DNA of 64,000 nucleotides from an uncultured Duncaniella sp. (GCA_910589485.1 CAJUSW010000010.1:93360-157359), one strand, 5' to 3'. Shown: positions 17,135-25,608, counted from the stretch's first letter. Numbers and translations are program-made. The notes: generated by a model not told the origin, from the letters alone.

Positions 17135-17192
17135 ATCCGTTGTTAAGTTCTGTTTGAAGTGCGATAATTATGGTTTGTTCCAAATTACGGCG

Positions 17193-17200
17193 CAAAGTTA
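17193..17200 (-). promoter_or_regulatory. -7 promoter element of the flavodoxin gene at 16388
   Basis: TAACTTTG on the minus strand, a full TAnnTTTG match, 58 bases before the ATG. Confidence 0.6.
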
Positions 17201-17215
17201 CAGCAGCTTCATCTC

Positions 17216-17237
17216 TTGGGTATTACACTTTGTTCTG
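17216..17237 (-). promoter_or_regulatory. Cluster operator motif, site 3 (weaker)
   Basis: On the minus strand CAGAACAAAGTGTAATACCC; the AAAGTGTAAT core matches site 8 exactly and the 24-base frame matches at 15 positions. A second related stretch, CGGAAATTTTGGCAAAAACA, lies at about 17239-17262. Confidence 0.4.
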
Positions 17238-17272
17238 TTGTTTTTGCCAAAATTTCCGTTCCATCACAAAAA

Positions 17273-17296
17273 CGGAAAAAATGGCAATAGTTACAG
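17273..17296 (+). promoter_or_regulatory. Cluster operator motif, site 4
   Basis: CGGAAAAAATGGCAATAG-TTACAG matches site 8 (32387-32410) at 18 of 24 positions without gaps. It lies 35 bases upstream of a TAATTTTG box. Confidence 0.5.
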
Positions 17297-17330
17297 AAAA
17301 TATTATCGTGTCTATTTGTCTGGCTACTCG

Positions 17331-17338
17331 TAATTTTG
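17331..17338 (+). promoter_or_regulatory. -7 promoter element of the 17361-19224 operon
   Basis: TAATTTTG, 22 bases before the ATG at 17361. Confidence 0.6.
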
Positions 17339-17360
17339 CATCGTGATAGATTTTCTAATT

Positions 17361-18632
17361 ATGAATTATATCAAGTCAATCATTATCATTTTTATTTGCT
17401 GTCTGACCGTCGGTTTGGACAATATCGTATATGGAGCCAATCTGAACGATACCAATGTGGCAATCAATGGTAAAATAGTTGATGCACGCAACAATAAAGG
17501 CATCGGAAGTGTTGATATTACCTTAATGGGGAGCAACATAGGCACAATAAGCAATTCTGACGGATGTTTTTCGTTGACATGCCCGGTAGTGTCTGTTGGC
17601 AAGGTTTCTTTCTCAATCAAGGGATATTCGACCGTAACCGTTCCATTAGATAGTCTTAGGAAAGGCGGCAATATTATACGATTGGACAGACAAGCCGTTG
17701 AATTATCTGAGGTTGTTGTCTATGGTGGAGATCCTGTTAAGATTGTAGAAGAGGCTATCAAGAAAATACCGGCCAATTATTCGTTGAGCAATGACCTTCT
17801 TTCGGTTTTTTACAGAGAAACAATTAAAAAAGGACGCCGTTTTGTCGGAGTATCGGAAGCCGCTATTGACGTTTACAAAACGCCTTACAACAAGCGTGAA
17901 ATCGCAGGGGACCGCGTGCAGATAGAACGAGGGAGACGCCTTGTAAGCCAAAAGAGCAATGACACAATAGCTGTAAAAATAGTGGGAGGTCCGAATCTTG
18001 CAGTCTGTGTGGATTTCGTAAAAAATGCTGATGTTCTGTTCTCAGAGAATGAGTTGTCAGATTATGAGTTCAAGATGAAAAATCCTGAACTTATAGACGA
18101 CAGATTGCAATACGTAATTGATTTCAGACCAAAGGTTCAACGAGAATATGCTCAATTCCGAGGTTCATTATATATCGATAGAGAACTTCTGGCGTTTACC
18201 AGAGCTGAGTTTGAAATAGATTCGAGTGATAAAGCCAAAATGACAGCTGCCGTTCTTCATAAAAAACCGAGGGGACTGCGTTTCAATCCTCAAAAGGTTG
18301 ACTTTGTAGTTTCATATAAGCAGGTCAATGGCAAGACATACCTTAACTATATCCAGAATGTCATGCGGTTCAAATGCGATATGAAACGCAGACTGTTCTC
18401 ATCAGCCTATACAGCCTATACAGAAATGGTTGTAGTCAATAGAGAGGAAGGAACTGAGGCAAGAATAACTCGCAAAGATGCGTTCAAACCGCGTCAAATA
18501 TTTTATGACCTCGTTGACCAGTATTGGGACGAGGATTATTGGTCTGATTATAACATTATCGAACCGACAGAATCACTTGAACACGCTGTTGAGAAACTGA
18601 AAAAGACCGGAAAGACTCTATCCATGCAATAA
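17361..18632 (+). CDS. Exported protein with carboxypeptidase-regulatory-like domain
   Basis: A 423-residue envelope protein, starting at the ATG at 17361 (an in-frame GTG at 17343 would add six residues close to the promoter box). After a signal peptide (MNYIKSIIIIFICCLTVG..., cleavage near 'VYGAN') there is a CarboxypepD_reg/peptidase-associated beta-sandwich ('INGKIVDARNNKGIGSVDITLMGSNIGTI', about residues 36-115). It ends in 'LSEVVVYGGDP', as seen ahead of plug domains in TonB-dependent receptors, but no beta-barrel receptor follows. The remaining ~300 residues resemble Bacteroidota proteins of unknown role (DUF5686-like). It precedes a flavodoxin lipoprotein by 19 bases in one operon. 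The function is unknown; a surface or periplasmic location is likely. Confidence 0.82.
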   Translation: MNYIKSIIIIFICCLTVGLDNIVYGANLNDTNVAINGKIVDARNNKGIGSVDITLMGSNIGTISNSDGCFSLTCPVVSVGKVSFSIKGYSTVTVPLDSLRKGGNIIRLDRQAVELSEVVVYGGDPVKIVEEAIKKIPANYSLSNDLLSVFYRETIKKGRRFVGVSEAAIDVYKTPYNKREIAGDRVQIERGRRLVSQKSNDTIAVKIVGGPNLAVCVDFVKNADVLFSENELSDYEFKMKNPELIDDRLQYVIDFRPKVQREYAQFRGSLYIDRELLAFTRAEFEIDSSDKAKMTAAVLHKKPRGLRFNPQKVDFVVSYKQVNGKTYLNYIQNVMRFKCDMKRRLFSSAYTAYTEMVVVNREEGTEARITRKDAFKPRQIFYDLVDQYWDEDYWSDYNIIEPTESLEHAVEKLKKTGKTLSMQ

Positions 18633-18651
18633 ATCATCTAAAAATATAAAA

Positions 18652-19224
18652 ATGAGAAAACTGACTCTTATCATCAGCGCAATCGCAGTAATGACCGGAT
18701 TGCTCATCTCTTGTTCACCGAAAAAGCAAGAGAATCCCGTACAAAATGGAAAAGTTCTTGTATGCTATTTTTCTGCAACTGGAACGACTGAGAAGGCTGC
18801 ACAGCGTATTGCTGACCTTACAGGTGGGACTCTTCATAATATTGCGCCGGAAGTGGCGTACACTGACTCCGACCTTGATTGGCGTGACTCACTTTCGCGC
18901 TCCTATGTGGAGATGCACAACCGTGATTTCCGCCCCGCTCTCAAAGATTCTGTGACAGATATGACTGATTACAGCGTTGTGTTCATCGGCTATCCAAACT
19001 GGTGGAATACACATCCGACCATTATAAATACATTTATCGAGGCAAATGATTTGCAAGGTAAGACCGTAATACCTTTTATGACCTCAGGTGGCAGCAACAT
19101 TATCAACAGCGAGAACGAACTGCACGAGGCATATCCCAGCATCAAGTGGGCAAAAGGTCTGCTGATGAACAATGTTTCTGACGATGATATTAAGGATTGG
19201 TTGAAAGGAAACGGACTCCGATAA
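18652..19224 (+). CDS. Flavodoxin lipoprotein
   Basis: A 190-residue exported flavodoxin. The lipobox is 'GLLISC' (Cys21), then a short charged spacer and the domain: FMN loop 'CYFSATGTTEKAAQRIADLTG', 'VVFIGYPNWWNTHPTIINTFI' and 'PFMTSGGSNIINSENEL'. Length and order match the small flavodoxin-4-type family, which in related bacteria is often annotated simply as flavodoxin. It is the second gene of an operon with the CarboxypepD_reg protein. The third flavin loop differs from the other five copies (MTSGGSN rather than CTSY/CTYA), which may mean a different partner or substrate. Confidence 0.9.
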   Translation: MRKLTLIISAIAVMTGLLISCSPKKQENPVQNGKVLVCYFSATGTTEKAAQRIADLTGGTLHNIAPEVAYTDSDLDWRDSLSRSYVEMHNRDFRPALKDSVTDMTDYSVVFIGYPNWWNTHPTIINTFIEANDLQGKTVIPFMTSGGSNIINSENELHEAYPSIKWAKGLLMNNVSDDDIKDWLKGNGLR

Positions 19225-19233
19225 CGCCTGCAA

Positions 19234-19268
19234 CCGAAAAAAGTGTAAGACTTACCGACGTTTGTAAA
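19234..19268 (+). promoter_or_regulatory. Cluster operator motif, site 5
   Basis: CCGAAAAAAGTGTAA-GAC-TTACCG followed by ACGTTTGTAAA. The 24-base core matches site 8 at 21 positions; the downstream CTTACCGA-x-GTTTGTA is shared with site 1. It lies about 60 bases before the hydrolase start at 19328. Confidence 0.65.
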
Positions 19269-19327
19269 AATCATCAAAACGATTTATTTGTTTAATAACC
19301 GTGCTTCGGCACAAATAACAAGATTAC

Positions 19328-20371
19328 ATGAAACTTAAAACGATTTTAATCATGGCAGCATCAGCTATCAGTTTCGGCACGGTTCTCCATGCACAGGATA
19401 ATCCGTGGGGTCTTGTCTATGAGCAGGCAATCACCGAAAACGTACCCGGCAAAGTGAATATCCATCCGGTAAAATACAATCTCGACGGCATTGAAATAGC
19501 CGCAAACGTCTATACCCCTGCCGATTATAACCCCGATGAAAAGGAATATCCGGCTATCATTGTGGCACACCCCAATGGAGGTACAAAGGAGCAGGTTGCA
19601 GGACTGTTCGCACAACGGATGGCAGAAAAAGGCTATATAACCATTGCTGCCGATGCCTCATATCAGGGTGCAAGCGGTGGTGAACCCCGCCACACAGACA
19701 AGCCTTATTTCCGTATCAATGACATTCACGGTATGGCGGACTATATCTCCAAATATCCCGGTGTTGACCCACAGCGAATAGGCGCATTCGGCATTTGCGG
19801 AGGAGGCGGTTATACTCTCGGTGCGGCAAAAAGTGACAAGCGTTTCAAAGCTGTGGCAACCCTCAGCATGTTCAATTCCGGCCGTGTACGCCGCAATGGC
19901 TTCATGGACTCAGCCATGCCCACAATTCAGCAACGCCTCAAGGAAGCCTCCGATGCAAGAGAAAAGAGAGTCACCACAGGCGAAATTGTGTTTACTGGCG
20001 ATATGAACCTGACGGATGAGGAGATTGAGAAACTTCCATTTGACCTCTACCGTGAAGGCGCGATATATTATAACCGCACCCATGCTCACCCCAATTCAAC
20101 ATTCCGCTACACAATGGAAAGTCTGATGGACCTGATGACTTGGGATGCGACAGACCAGATCAACCTTATCAACGCCCCGCTGCTTATGATGGCCGGAAAC
20201 AAGGCTGATACCTTCTACATGACCTCAGATGCCTTTGAGAAAGCCACCGGTACTACCGACAAGGAATTGTTCCTTATTCCGGGCGCAACCCATATCCAGA
20301 CATATTATGTGCCTGAATACGTAGATCAGGAAGTCAACAAACTAACAGAGTTCTTTGGCAAAAAATTATGA
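19328..20371 (+). CDS. Exported dienelactone-hydrolase-like alpha/beta hydrolase
   Basis: A 347-residue secreted hydrolase. The signal peptide (cleavage near 'LHAQ', residue 22) is followed by an alpha/beta-hydrolase fold with 'IVAHPNGGTKEQ' as oxyanion region. The nucleophile elbow is 'FGICGGGGY', in which cysteine stands where serine is usual, as in dienelactone hydrolases. The acid residue is in 'AGNKADTFY' and the His in 'PGATHIQTYY'. It is the first of three genes joined by ATGA overlaps (19328, 20368, 21471) and follows operator site 5. A close homologue with the same Cys elbow is at 36264-37340. Hydrolysis of lactones or strained esters in the periplasm is the most reasonable guess. 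Confidence 0.88.
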   Translation: MKLKTILIMAASAISFGTVLHAQDNPWGLVYEQAITENVPGKVNIHPVKYNLDGIEIAANVYTPADYNPDEKEYPAIIVAHPNGGTKEQVAGLFAQRMAEKGYITIAADASYQGASGGEPRHTDKPYFRINDIHGMADYISKYPGVDPQRIGAFGICGGGGYTLGAAKSDKRFKAVATLSMFNSGRVRRNGFMDSAMPTIQQRLKEASDAREKRVTTGEIVFTGDMNLTDEEIEKLPFDLYREGAIYYNRTHAHPNSTFRYTMESLMDLMTWDATDQINLINAPLLMMAGNKADTFYMTSDAFEKATGTTDKELFLIPGATHIQTYYVPEYVDQEVNKLTEFFGKKL

Positions 20372-21474
20372 AAATCCTACGACCAATCATTTGCGCATTT
20401 CTCGCAATAATTCCAATGATAACAATGGCAACAGATATAAATAATTTTCGTCAACCTTACCCGGCAGGTCAGGCAATGACTGACAATCCGAATTTTATCG
20501 GCACTGCATGGCTCTATCCTTTGAGCCATGAAAAGGAACTCAATGTGCCGATGTTCAATGTTACATTTGAGCCGGGATGCCGTAACAACTGGCACCGTCA
20601 CAGCGGCGGTCAGATACTAATCGCCACTGCCGGCGTTGGCTATTATCAAGAGAAAGGCAAAGCCGCCCGTCGCCTGTTTCCCGGCGACATCGTAGAGATA
20701 GCACCCGGCGTTGAACACTGGCATGGTGCCGCTCACGACAGCTGGTTTGCTCATCTGGCTATCGAATGTAACCCTGAAAACAATGAGGTCACTTGGCTCG
20801 GTCCGGTCACCGACGCAGAATATCTCGAAGCCACAAAAAATCAGGAGACCGTAACCGAACTCACCCCCCGTCAACAGGCTATTGTGGCAATCGCTTCGTA
20901 TTCTGCAATCGGTGACACCTCAGGCTTGACAAAAGCTCTTGAGCAAGGTTTGACAGCAGGAATGACAGTCAACGAAATCAAGGAGCTGTTGATACAAGTA
21001 TATGCCTATTGTGGTTTCCCTCGCTCTTTGTCAGCACTCGGTGTTTTCAAAAATCTACTCTCTGAGCGTATGGCAAAAGGGATAACAGACCCGGAGGGCG
21101 AATCGGCAGCGGTAGTGAGCGACATTGATAAATACGGTCAAGGTGCTAAAACTTTGAGTAAACTTTCCGGAGTACTGGTTGATGCTCCTGCTCCTTGGTA
21201 CGAGGACTTTGCTCCCGGCATTAACCGCTTCTTGAAAGAGCATCTTTTCGCCGACATTTTCGGTCGCGGAGTACTGCCCTACACAGACCGGGAACTTGCC
21301 ACTGTGTCTATGCTCACCGCTCTTGGCGGAGTCGAACCTATGGCAACCGGCCACATCGGCATCTGCCGTCATCTCGGAGTCACCTCACCGCAGTTAAACT
21401 CATTGTTGGACATCATCGAGTATAATATCGGTCCGTCAAAAACAGAACCAATCCGCAAGATTGTAAACAGATGA
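20368..21474 (+). CDS. Exported cupin + carboxymuconolactone decarboxylase-like protein
   Basis: A 368-residue two-part protein. A signal peptide (cleavage near 'TMATD') leads to a cupin domain (about 45-140) with the metal motif 'NWHRHSGGQ' (His76, His78, Gln82) and a later 'PGVEHWHGA' (His117). It is followed by a duplicated carboxymuconolactone-decarboxylase/AhpD-like helical region (about 165-365) with Cys215 in 'AYCGFPRS' and 'GHIGICRHLG'. Cupin-CMD pairs are common in bacteria as separate or fused redox proteins; the Cys/His centre suggests peroxidase-like or decarboxylase chemistry. ATGA overlaps tie it to the hydrolases on both sides. Together the three suggest stepwise opening and decarboxylation of a cyclic compound outside the cytosol. 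Confidence 0.88.
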   Translation: MKILRPIICAFLAIIPMITMATDINNFRQPYPAGQAMTDNPNFIGTAWLYPLSHEKELNVPMFNVTFEPGCRNNWHRHSGGQILIATAGVGYYQEKGKAARRLFPGDIVEIAPGVEHWHGAAHDSWFAHLAIECNPENNEVTWLGPVTDAEYLEATKNQETVTELTPRQQAIVAIASYSAIGDTSGLTKALEQGLTAGMTVNEIKELLIQVYAYCGFPRSLSALGVFKNLLSERMAKGITDPEGESAAVVSDIDKYGQGAKTLSKLSGVLVDAPAPWYEDFAPGINRFLKEHLFADIFGRGVLPYTDRELATVSMLTALGGVEPMATGHIGICRHLGVTSPQLNSLLDIIEYNIGPSKTEPIRKIVNR

Positions 21475-22526
21475 AGAAGTTAATCACTCTAATCGTATCG
21501 GCTATGGCAATAACATCATCTTTTGCCGAAGGCATTGTAATAAAGAAGCAAGGACAATTCCCTGTTGGAGGCACAACCATACAGCGCGAAGGCACTTTCA
21601 ATCCCGACACGTTTGTCGGCTGGGCTGAGCAAGACCAAGCCGGACAAAGTTATCGTTGCGATCATGCGTTTGCCCGCTACCAGATACCTGCCAATGCCAA
21701 AAATATGCCGTTGGTGTTCGTGCATGGTTATGGCGGTGACGGAGTTTGTTGGGAAACTACGCCTGATGACCGTCCCGGTTTCGCAACTCTCCTGCTTGCC
21801 GAAGGTTATCCTACATACGTTCTCGACCTCCCCGGTCGCGGACACGCCTCCCGCACAAGCTCCACTGTTACAGTCGAGCCGGTAGCAGACGAAATGTTCT
21901 GGTTCGACATTTGGCGCATGGGTATCTGGCCCGAATGGAATGAAGGGATACAGTTCCCGAAAGACTCTCTCAGCGTCAGCAACTTCTTCCGTCAGATGGT
22001 GCCGGATCTGAGCAATCATCAGCTTGATGTTCCGGCACTCGATGCAATGGCAAAGAAAATCGGAAATCAGGTATTAGTGACGCACTCCGCAGGAGGTTTC
22101 CCCGGATGGATGGCAGCTATGCGCAATCCAGAAGTGAAGGGTGTCGTTGCCCTTGAACCCGGAGGTTATGTTTTCCCCGATAGTGAAATTCCTGCACCGC
22201 TACCCGGTCTGACCGGAGGCTTGAAAGGGGTAGGCGTGCCGATGGAACAATTCATGGAGCTTACTAAAAAGCCGATTGTTATTTACTTCGGCGACTACAT
22301 TCCTGAAAGCAACGCCACAACTCTTGGAGGAAGCAACTGGGAGGTGAGATTGAAGATGGGTCGTGAGTTTGTCGCGGCAATAAACCGTCACGGAGGCGAT
22401 GCCACCCTTGTACTTCTTCCCGAAATAGGGATAAAAGGCAACAGCCATTTCCTCATGCAGGAACTCAACAATGATGTGATAGCCAAACTCGTAGCCGAGT
22501 GGCTCGATATGAAATTTCAAAAATAA
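21471..22526 (+). CDS. Exported alpha/beta hydrolase (esterase-like)
   Basis: A 351-residue hydrolase with signal peptide (MKKLITLIVSAMAITSSFAE). The fold is shown by 'PLVFVHGYGGDGVCWE' (oxyanion loop), 'YVLDLPGRGHASRTS', the Ser nucleophile in 'VTHSAGGFPGW', and a C-terminal His in 'GNSHFLMQE'. It is the third gene of the coupled operon 19328-22526 and differs from the first hydrolase in having a serine elbow and an alpha/beta-hydrolase 'GRGxxS' loop. Related proteins are annotated as esterases or poly-hydroxybutyrate-like depolymerases; the substrate is unknown. A promoter for the following AraC gene begins right after its stop codon. Confidence 0.87.
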   Translation: MKKLITLIVSAMAITSSFAEGIVIKKQGQFPVGGTTIQREGTFNPDTFVGWAEQDQAGQSYRCDHAFARYQIPANAKNMPLVFVHGYGGDGVCWETTPDDRPGFATLLLAEGYPTYVLDLPGRGHASRTSSTVTVEPVADEMFWFDIWRMGIWPEWNEGIQFPKDSLSVSNFFRQMVPDLSNHQLDVPALDAMAKKIGNQVLVTHSAGGFPGWMAAMRNPEVKGVVALEPGGYVFPDSEIPAPLPGLTGGLKGVGVPMEQFMELTKKPIVIYFGDYIPESNATTLGGSNWEVRLKMGREFVAAINRHGGDATLVLLPEIGIKGNSHFLMQELNNDVIAKLVAEWLDMKFQK

Positions 22527-22530
22527 TTCG

Positions 22531-22538
22531 TAACTTTG
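22531..22538 (+). promoter_or_regulatory. -7 promoter element of the AraC regulator gene
   Basis: TAACTTTG directly after the stop codon of the esterase gene, about 20 bases before the regulator's ATG. Confidence 0.55.
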
Positions 22539-22557
22539 CCATTATAATTGGCAAATT

Positions 22558-23373
22558 ATGGCAGACGAGAAATTATTTGACAAAATCATAATTACCGACT
22601 CCCTGAGCGAGATAGCCTCCGAAAAAATGGAAGGCTACCTCGCTCATGCTCTTTGTCTTGACGGGAGCATGGAATTTGATTTCAACGGAAAGCATTTCAT
22701 TTTCGGGCGACATGACCTGATGATAGTACGCAAAGGTGGTCTTGTTGACAATATGCGCATCTCTGATGATTTCAGGGTGATGGTCATATATATCAATTCC
22801 GGATTTGTTGAACATTGCACACCGCAGTCAAACTACGGCATGAAAGGACAACTCGCACTGTTCATGAATCCCGTGATGAAGCTCAATGAAGCGCAATTCG
22901 CTCTCTGCCTTCAGGATTTTCAAGGTGTGAAATACCGCTACGACACCACCGGATTTGTATTCTATGAGGAGAGTATACGGTGTGCCGTCCAACTTATGAT
23001 TCTGGATTTCTTCGACTTTCATGCCTATAATTATGGAGAGGATTCCATCACGCCTCAATATGCCACAGTGATGACCAAATTTTTCGCCCTGCTCGACAGC
23101 GGCGTTTATCGTGAACACCGCGAGGTGACATATTATGCTTCCGAACTCTGCATCACACCAAAATATCTCTCGGAGATATGCAAAAAGGTCAGCGGACATT
23201 CGGCCAACTTCTGGATCAACCGTTACACTTCGCTTGACATCTCCCGCCAGCTACGCGACAAGAGCCTGACATTCGTCCAGATTTCCGACATGTTCCACTT
23301 CTCATCCCCCGGCTATTTCAGCCGCTACGTTCAGAACAACCTCGGCATGAGCCCCTCCGACTACCGGGAATAA
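22558..23373 (+). CDS. AraC-family transcriptional regulator
   Basis: A 271-residue regulator. The N-terminal half is a cupin-like sensing domain ('GSMEFDFNGKHFIFGRHDLMIVRKGG'); the C-terminal ~100 residues carry two helix-turn-helix units, 'VTYYASELCITPKYLSEICKKVSG' and 'FVQISDMFHFSSPGYFSRYVQNNLGMSPSDYRE', the conserved AraC end. It sits in the middle of the redox island next to the coupled hydrolase operon. With the repeated 24-base motif upstream of nearby units it is a prime candidate to control them. It has its own -7 box. In E. coli the AraC protein YqhC plays this role for yqhD/dkgA. Confidence 0.92.
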   Translation: MADEKLFDKIIITDSLSEIASEKMEGYLAHALCLDGSMEFDFNGKHFIFGRHDLMIVRKGGLVDNMRISDDFRVMVIYINSGFVEHCTPQSNYGMKGQLALFMNPVMKLNEAQFALCLQDFQGVKYRYDTTGFVFYEESIRCAVQLMILDFFDFHAYNYGEDSITPQYATVMTKFFALLDSGVYREHREVTYYASELCITPKYLSEICKKVSGHSANFWINRYTSLDISRQLRDKSLTFVQISDMFHFSSPGYFSRYVQNNLGMSPSDYRE

Positions 23374-23398
23374 TTCGAGACGCGACAGCCTTTTCCGA

Positions 23399-24028
23399 TT
23401 AGGAGCAAAAGATTGAAATCAGTATAGGAACGCTTATTTCGAGTATTATTCCGTGGAACAAGGCGGCTGATACAAGTTGAGCGTCGGAAGATTTACCGTT
23501 ACCTACAATCATGGGCAGACAGACATCCATTGAATTGATTCCGGCAACAGAGATAGCGGCCTCTCCTCTACCACGTTTGGACAGGTATTGGCAGGACAGC
23601 AGTGCTATCATTTCCCTGACCACGTTTGCCAACAAAGCTATGGCCGCGACAGAAGCGGCTGCCTCGGCTCCCACTGAGGCTTCCTTGAATTGCGCTATCA
23701 GCACTGATGAAAGTGTGTAATATCCAAAGCCACTTCCGATTGCCATGACATCGGCCGATGGTTCATCGGTGAAAATCATTGTGGCAATGTAGGTAAATGT
23801 CAGTGTCCCGATTATTGTGCAAGCCGGCAGCAGCAAAAGGCGCGGATTGAAATTTTTCACAATGGATTTGAGATCGGGACGCATACCCAGCGATAAGCCT
23901 ACTTGCATTATAAGGGCATACAGACAAAGTTGTGGCAAAGAATACTCGCTTACGAAGTCTGGCATAAATCCACACCAACCGACAAATATGCCGGCAAATA
24001 CCATAAGAGGGAACAGGAGATGGCTCAT
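23399..24028 (-). CDS. LysO-type exporter, C-terminal subunit
   Basis: A 209-residue membrane protein with about five to six helices that corresponds to the second half of the lysine exporter LysO (YbjE, DUF340). It begins 'HLLFPLMVFAGIFVGWCG' and shows 'GSGFGYYTLSSVLIAQF' and 'MIVGNGKSSDAQLVSAALFHGIILEISVP'. E. coli LysO is a single ~300-residue protein; here the first ~93 residues are a separate gene overlapping by 4 bp (ATGA). The two products together make the family's full length, and this split arrangement with clean coupling looks like a functional design rather than decay. Export of lysine or its toxic analogues is inferred from the family. Confidence 0.85.
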   Translation of the reverse strand: MSHLLFPLMVFAGIFVGWCGFMPDFVSEYSLPQLCLYALIMQVGLSLGMRPDLKSIVKNFNPRLLLLPACTIIGTLTFTYIATMIFTDEPSADVMAIGSGFGYYTLSSVLIAQFKEASVGAEAAASVAAIALLANVVREMIALLSCQYLSKRGRGEAAISVAGINSMDVCLPMIVGNGKSSDAQLVSAALFHGIILEISVPILISIFCS

Positions 24029-24306
24029 TTCAAACCTCCTTTCCTATTTGTGAATTTGACACACGCGGTTGTTGCCGCTATACTTCCTGCCACGCCCAGT
24101 AAGGCGATAGCCCCGGCCTTAACCCCGTCTTTATGGATATTCGACAGGATTGATTCGTTTGAGCCGATGCTCAAGCCGAACATGAACAGCAGAATGAATA
24201 TGGTGATTGGAGTGGTACGGGAAAGTGCTTTCCGTAAACCCGATTTGCGGCGAAGCGTATAGCCAATGCCCGCTGATGTTATCAGTAGTATAAGAACCTT
24301 GAACAT
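24025..24306 (-). CDS. LysO-type exporter, N-terminal subunit
   Basis: A 93-residue protein with three predicted helices ('LILLITSAGIGYTLRR', 'TPITIFILLFMFGLSIGSN', 'AGAIALLGVAGSIAATTACV'), matching the N-terminal part of LysO/YbjE including the 'FGLSIGSN' segment. Its stop overlaps the start of the C-terminal half (ATGA). The start codon abuts a 133-bp inverted-repeat segment (24307-24439). The nearest full -7 box on this strand is TAACTTTG at 24556-24563, which would give a leader of about 240 bases. Confidence 0.82.
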   Translation of the reverse strand: MFKVLILLITSAGIGYTLRRKSGLRKALSRTTPITIFILLFMFGLSIGSNESILSNIHKDGVKAGAIALLGVAGSIAATTACVKFTNRKGGLK

Positions 24307-24439
24307 AAGTTACATAACACGATTAGGTCTGAACCTTTTCAGTCCAAACAATTATAATATCAAAATAAAAACAATGTGGGAATGCCTGTCCGGACGCAAT
24401 TTTTCTGATACAATCCTGTCAGGCGTGTGTATGTAACTT
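24307..24439. repeat. 133-bp segment bounded by 15-16 base inverted repeats
   Basis: AAGTTACATAACACG at 24307-24321 and CGTGTGTATGTAACTT at 24424-24439 are complements apart from one extra base. The left end touches the lysO start codon. It may be a small mobile element or a long-range stem in the lysO leader. I did not find another copy in the window. Confidence 0.5.
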
Positions 24440-24722
24440 AAATGAATCCGCTGAACCAATGCACATGAACCACCCTGCACAGGCGTTCTTCAGCCCGCAC
24501 ATTCTGACGATTTATGTATTTGGTCGCTATAAACATGATTCTAAACTTTATGCAAAGTTACTAATTTTTTCGAGACAGATAACTATCTGTGGCCTACTTT
24601 CTGAGTATTATACTGAATATTATCCACAAATACAAACTACTAATATCATAAATTGTTATTTCTTTATAATATGGGCTTTCATTGAATGTCCGTATCTTTG
24701 CAATCAGAAAAACAAATTATAT
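24440..24722. other. Intergenic region with two facing promoters
   Basis: AT-rich spacer between the lysO pair and the arginase pseudogene. It holds TAACTTTG on the minus strand (24556-24563, probable lysO promoter) and TATCTTTG on the plus strand (24693-24700, promoter of the arginase remnant). The 99-codon open frame across it (24459-24758) spans the plus promoter and shows no protein likeness. Confidence 0.45.
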
Positions 24723-25608
24723 ATGAAAACAATACGACTGATATACCCACAATGGTAGGGTGGAAACATTGCCCGGTGGATTCCCAATATCCCGGCTGAA
24801 GATGCTTTGCGTGGATATTATCTTGGCGCGATGCTGTTGAATTTCCTTGCTCCGGAAACAAGCGGTCAAACTTTCACAGTGCCCGTTTCCACGGAAATTT
24901 CAGAGCGGATCGAGAAAAACGGTGTGCTTGACCATGATATAATTGCTGAGCAGACAAAGGCTGCGCTTGACACACTGCGCATAGCAAATCCAGACAAGGT
25001 TGTGACGCTCGGTGGAGAATGCTCGGTAAGCGCACCCGTGTTCTCGTATCTTGCAGACAAATATAACAAATATAAAGGTGATGTGGCGATAATATGGATT
25101 GACGCCCATCCCGACATAATATTGCCCGGCGATGACTACAACGGTTATCATGCGATGGCACTCACTGCCTGCATGGGCATGGGGGACAAGGATATAGTAG
25201 GGCAACTTCCCGCAAGTGTTCCGACGGAAGCCGTATGCCTCGCAGGTTTAAGAGAGTGTGAATATCCATATATCGAAAAACGCGTGGAGGAACTCGGATT
25301 AACACATTATTCGCCACAACAACTTGCCCGAGCCTATCAACCCATGATTGACTGGCTCGGGCAAATCAAAAGTGATGATACATTTCGACTTGGACGTAAT
25401 GGATCCTACCGATATACTCGCCGCTGTCGCCGACGGCCCGGCCGGAGGATTAACATTGAATGAGGTGGTACGCTTAATAAATGATATTGTATCATCTAAG
25501 GAAGTCGTAGCCTTGACTGTTTCGGAGCATATGCCACGCCTTGCAATCAGATTGAAGACAATGCTGTCCCAGCTACCTCTGATGCATTCAACACCCTCTA
25601 AGTGTTAA
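24723..25608 (+). pseudogene. Arginase/agmatinase-family gene, broken twice
   Basis: The reading frame starts at the ATG at 24723 (MKTIRLIYPQW), meets an in-frame TAG at 24756, and continues as 'GGNIARWIPNIPAEDA' into a clear ureohydrolase domain: 'VVTLGGECSVSAP', the metal motif 'IWIDAHPDI', and 'YHAMALTACMGMG'. At 25368-25371 (an AAAA run) the frame shifts; the rest continues one frame over with the second metal motif 'HFDLDVMDP' and 'ALTVSEHMPRL'. Removing one A would restore the join (...WLGQIKVMIHFDLDV). So both a nonsense and a frameshift mutation are present and it is very probably non-functional. The promoter box at 24693-24700 is intact. The family splits arginine- or agmatine-like guanidino compounds. 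Confidence 0.88.

Noticed and set aside
24307..24550. Lysine riboswitch in the leader of the LysO-type gene
   Set aside because: The leader is long enough, but I do not see the conserved lysine-aptamer segments in order.
24459..24758. 99-codon open frame ahead of the arginase remnant
   Set aside because: It spans facing promoters and overlaps the true start of the arginase frame; composition is that of AT-rich spacer.
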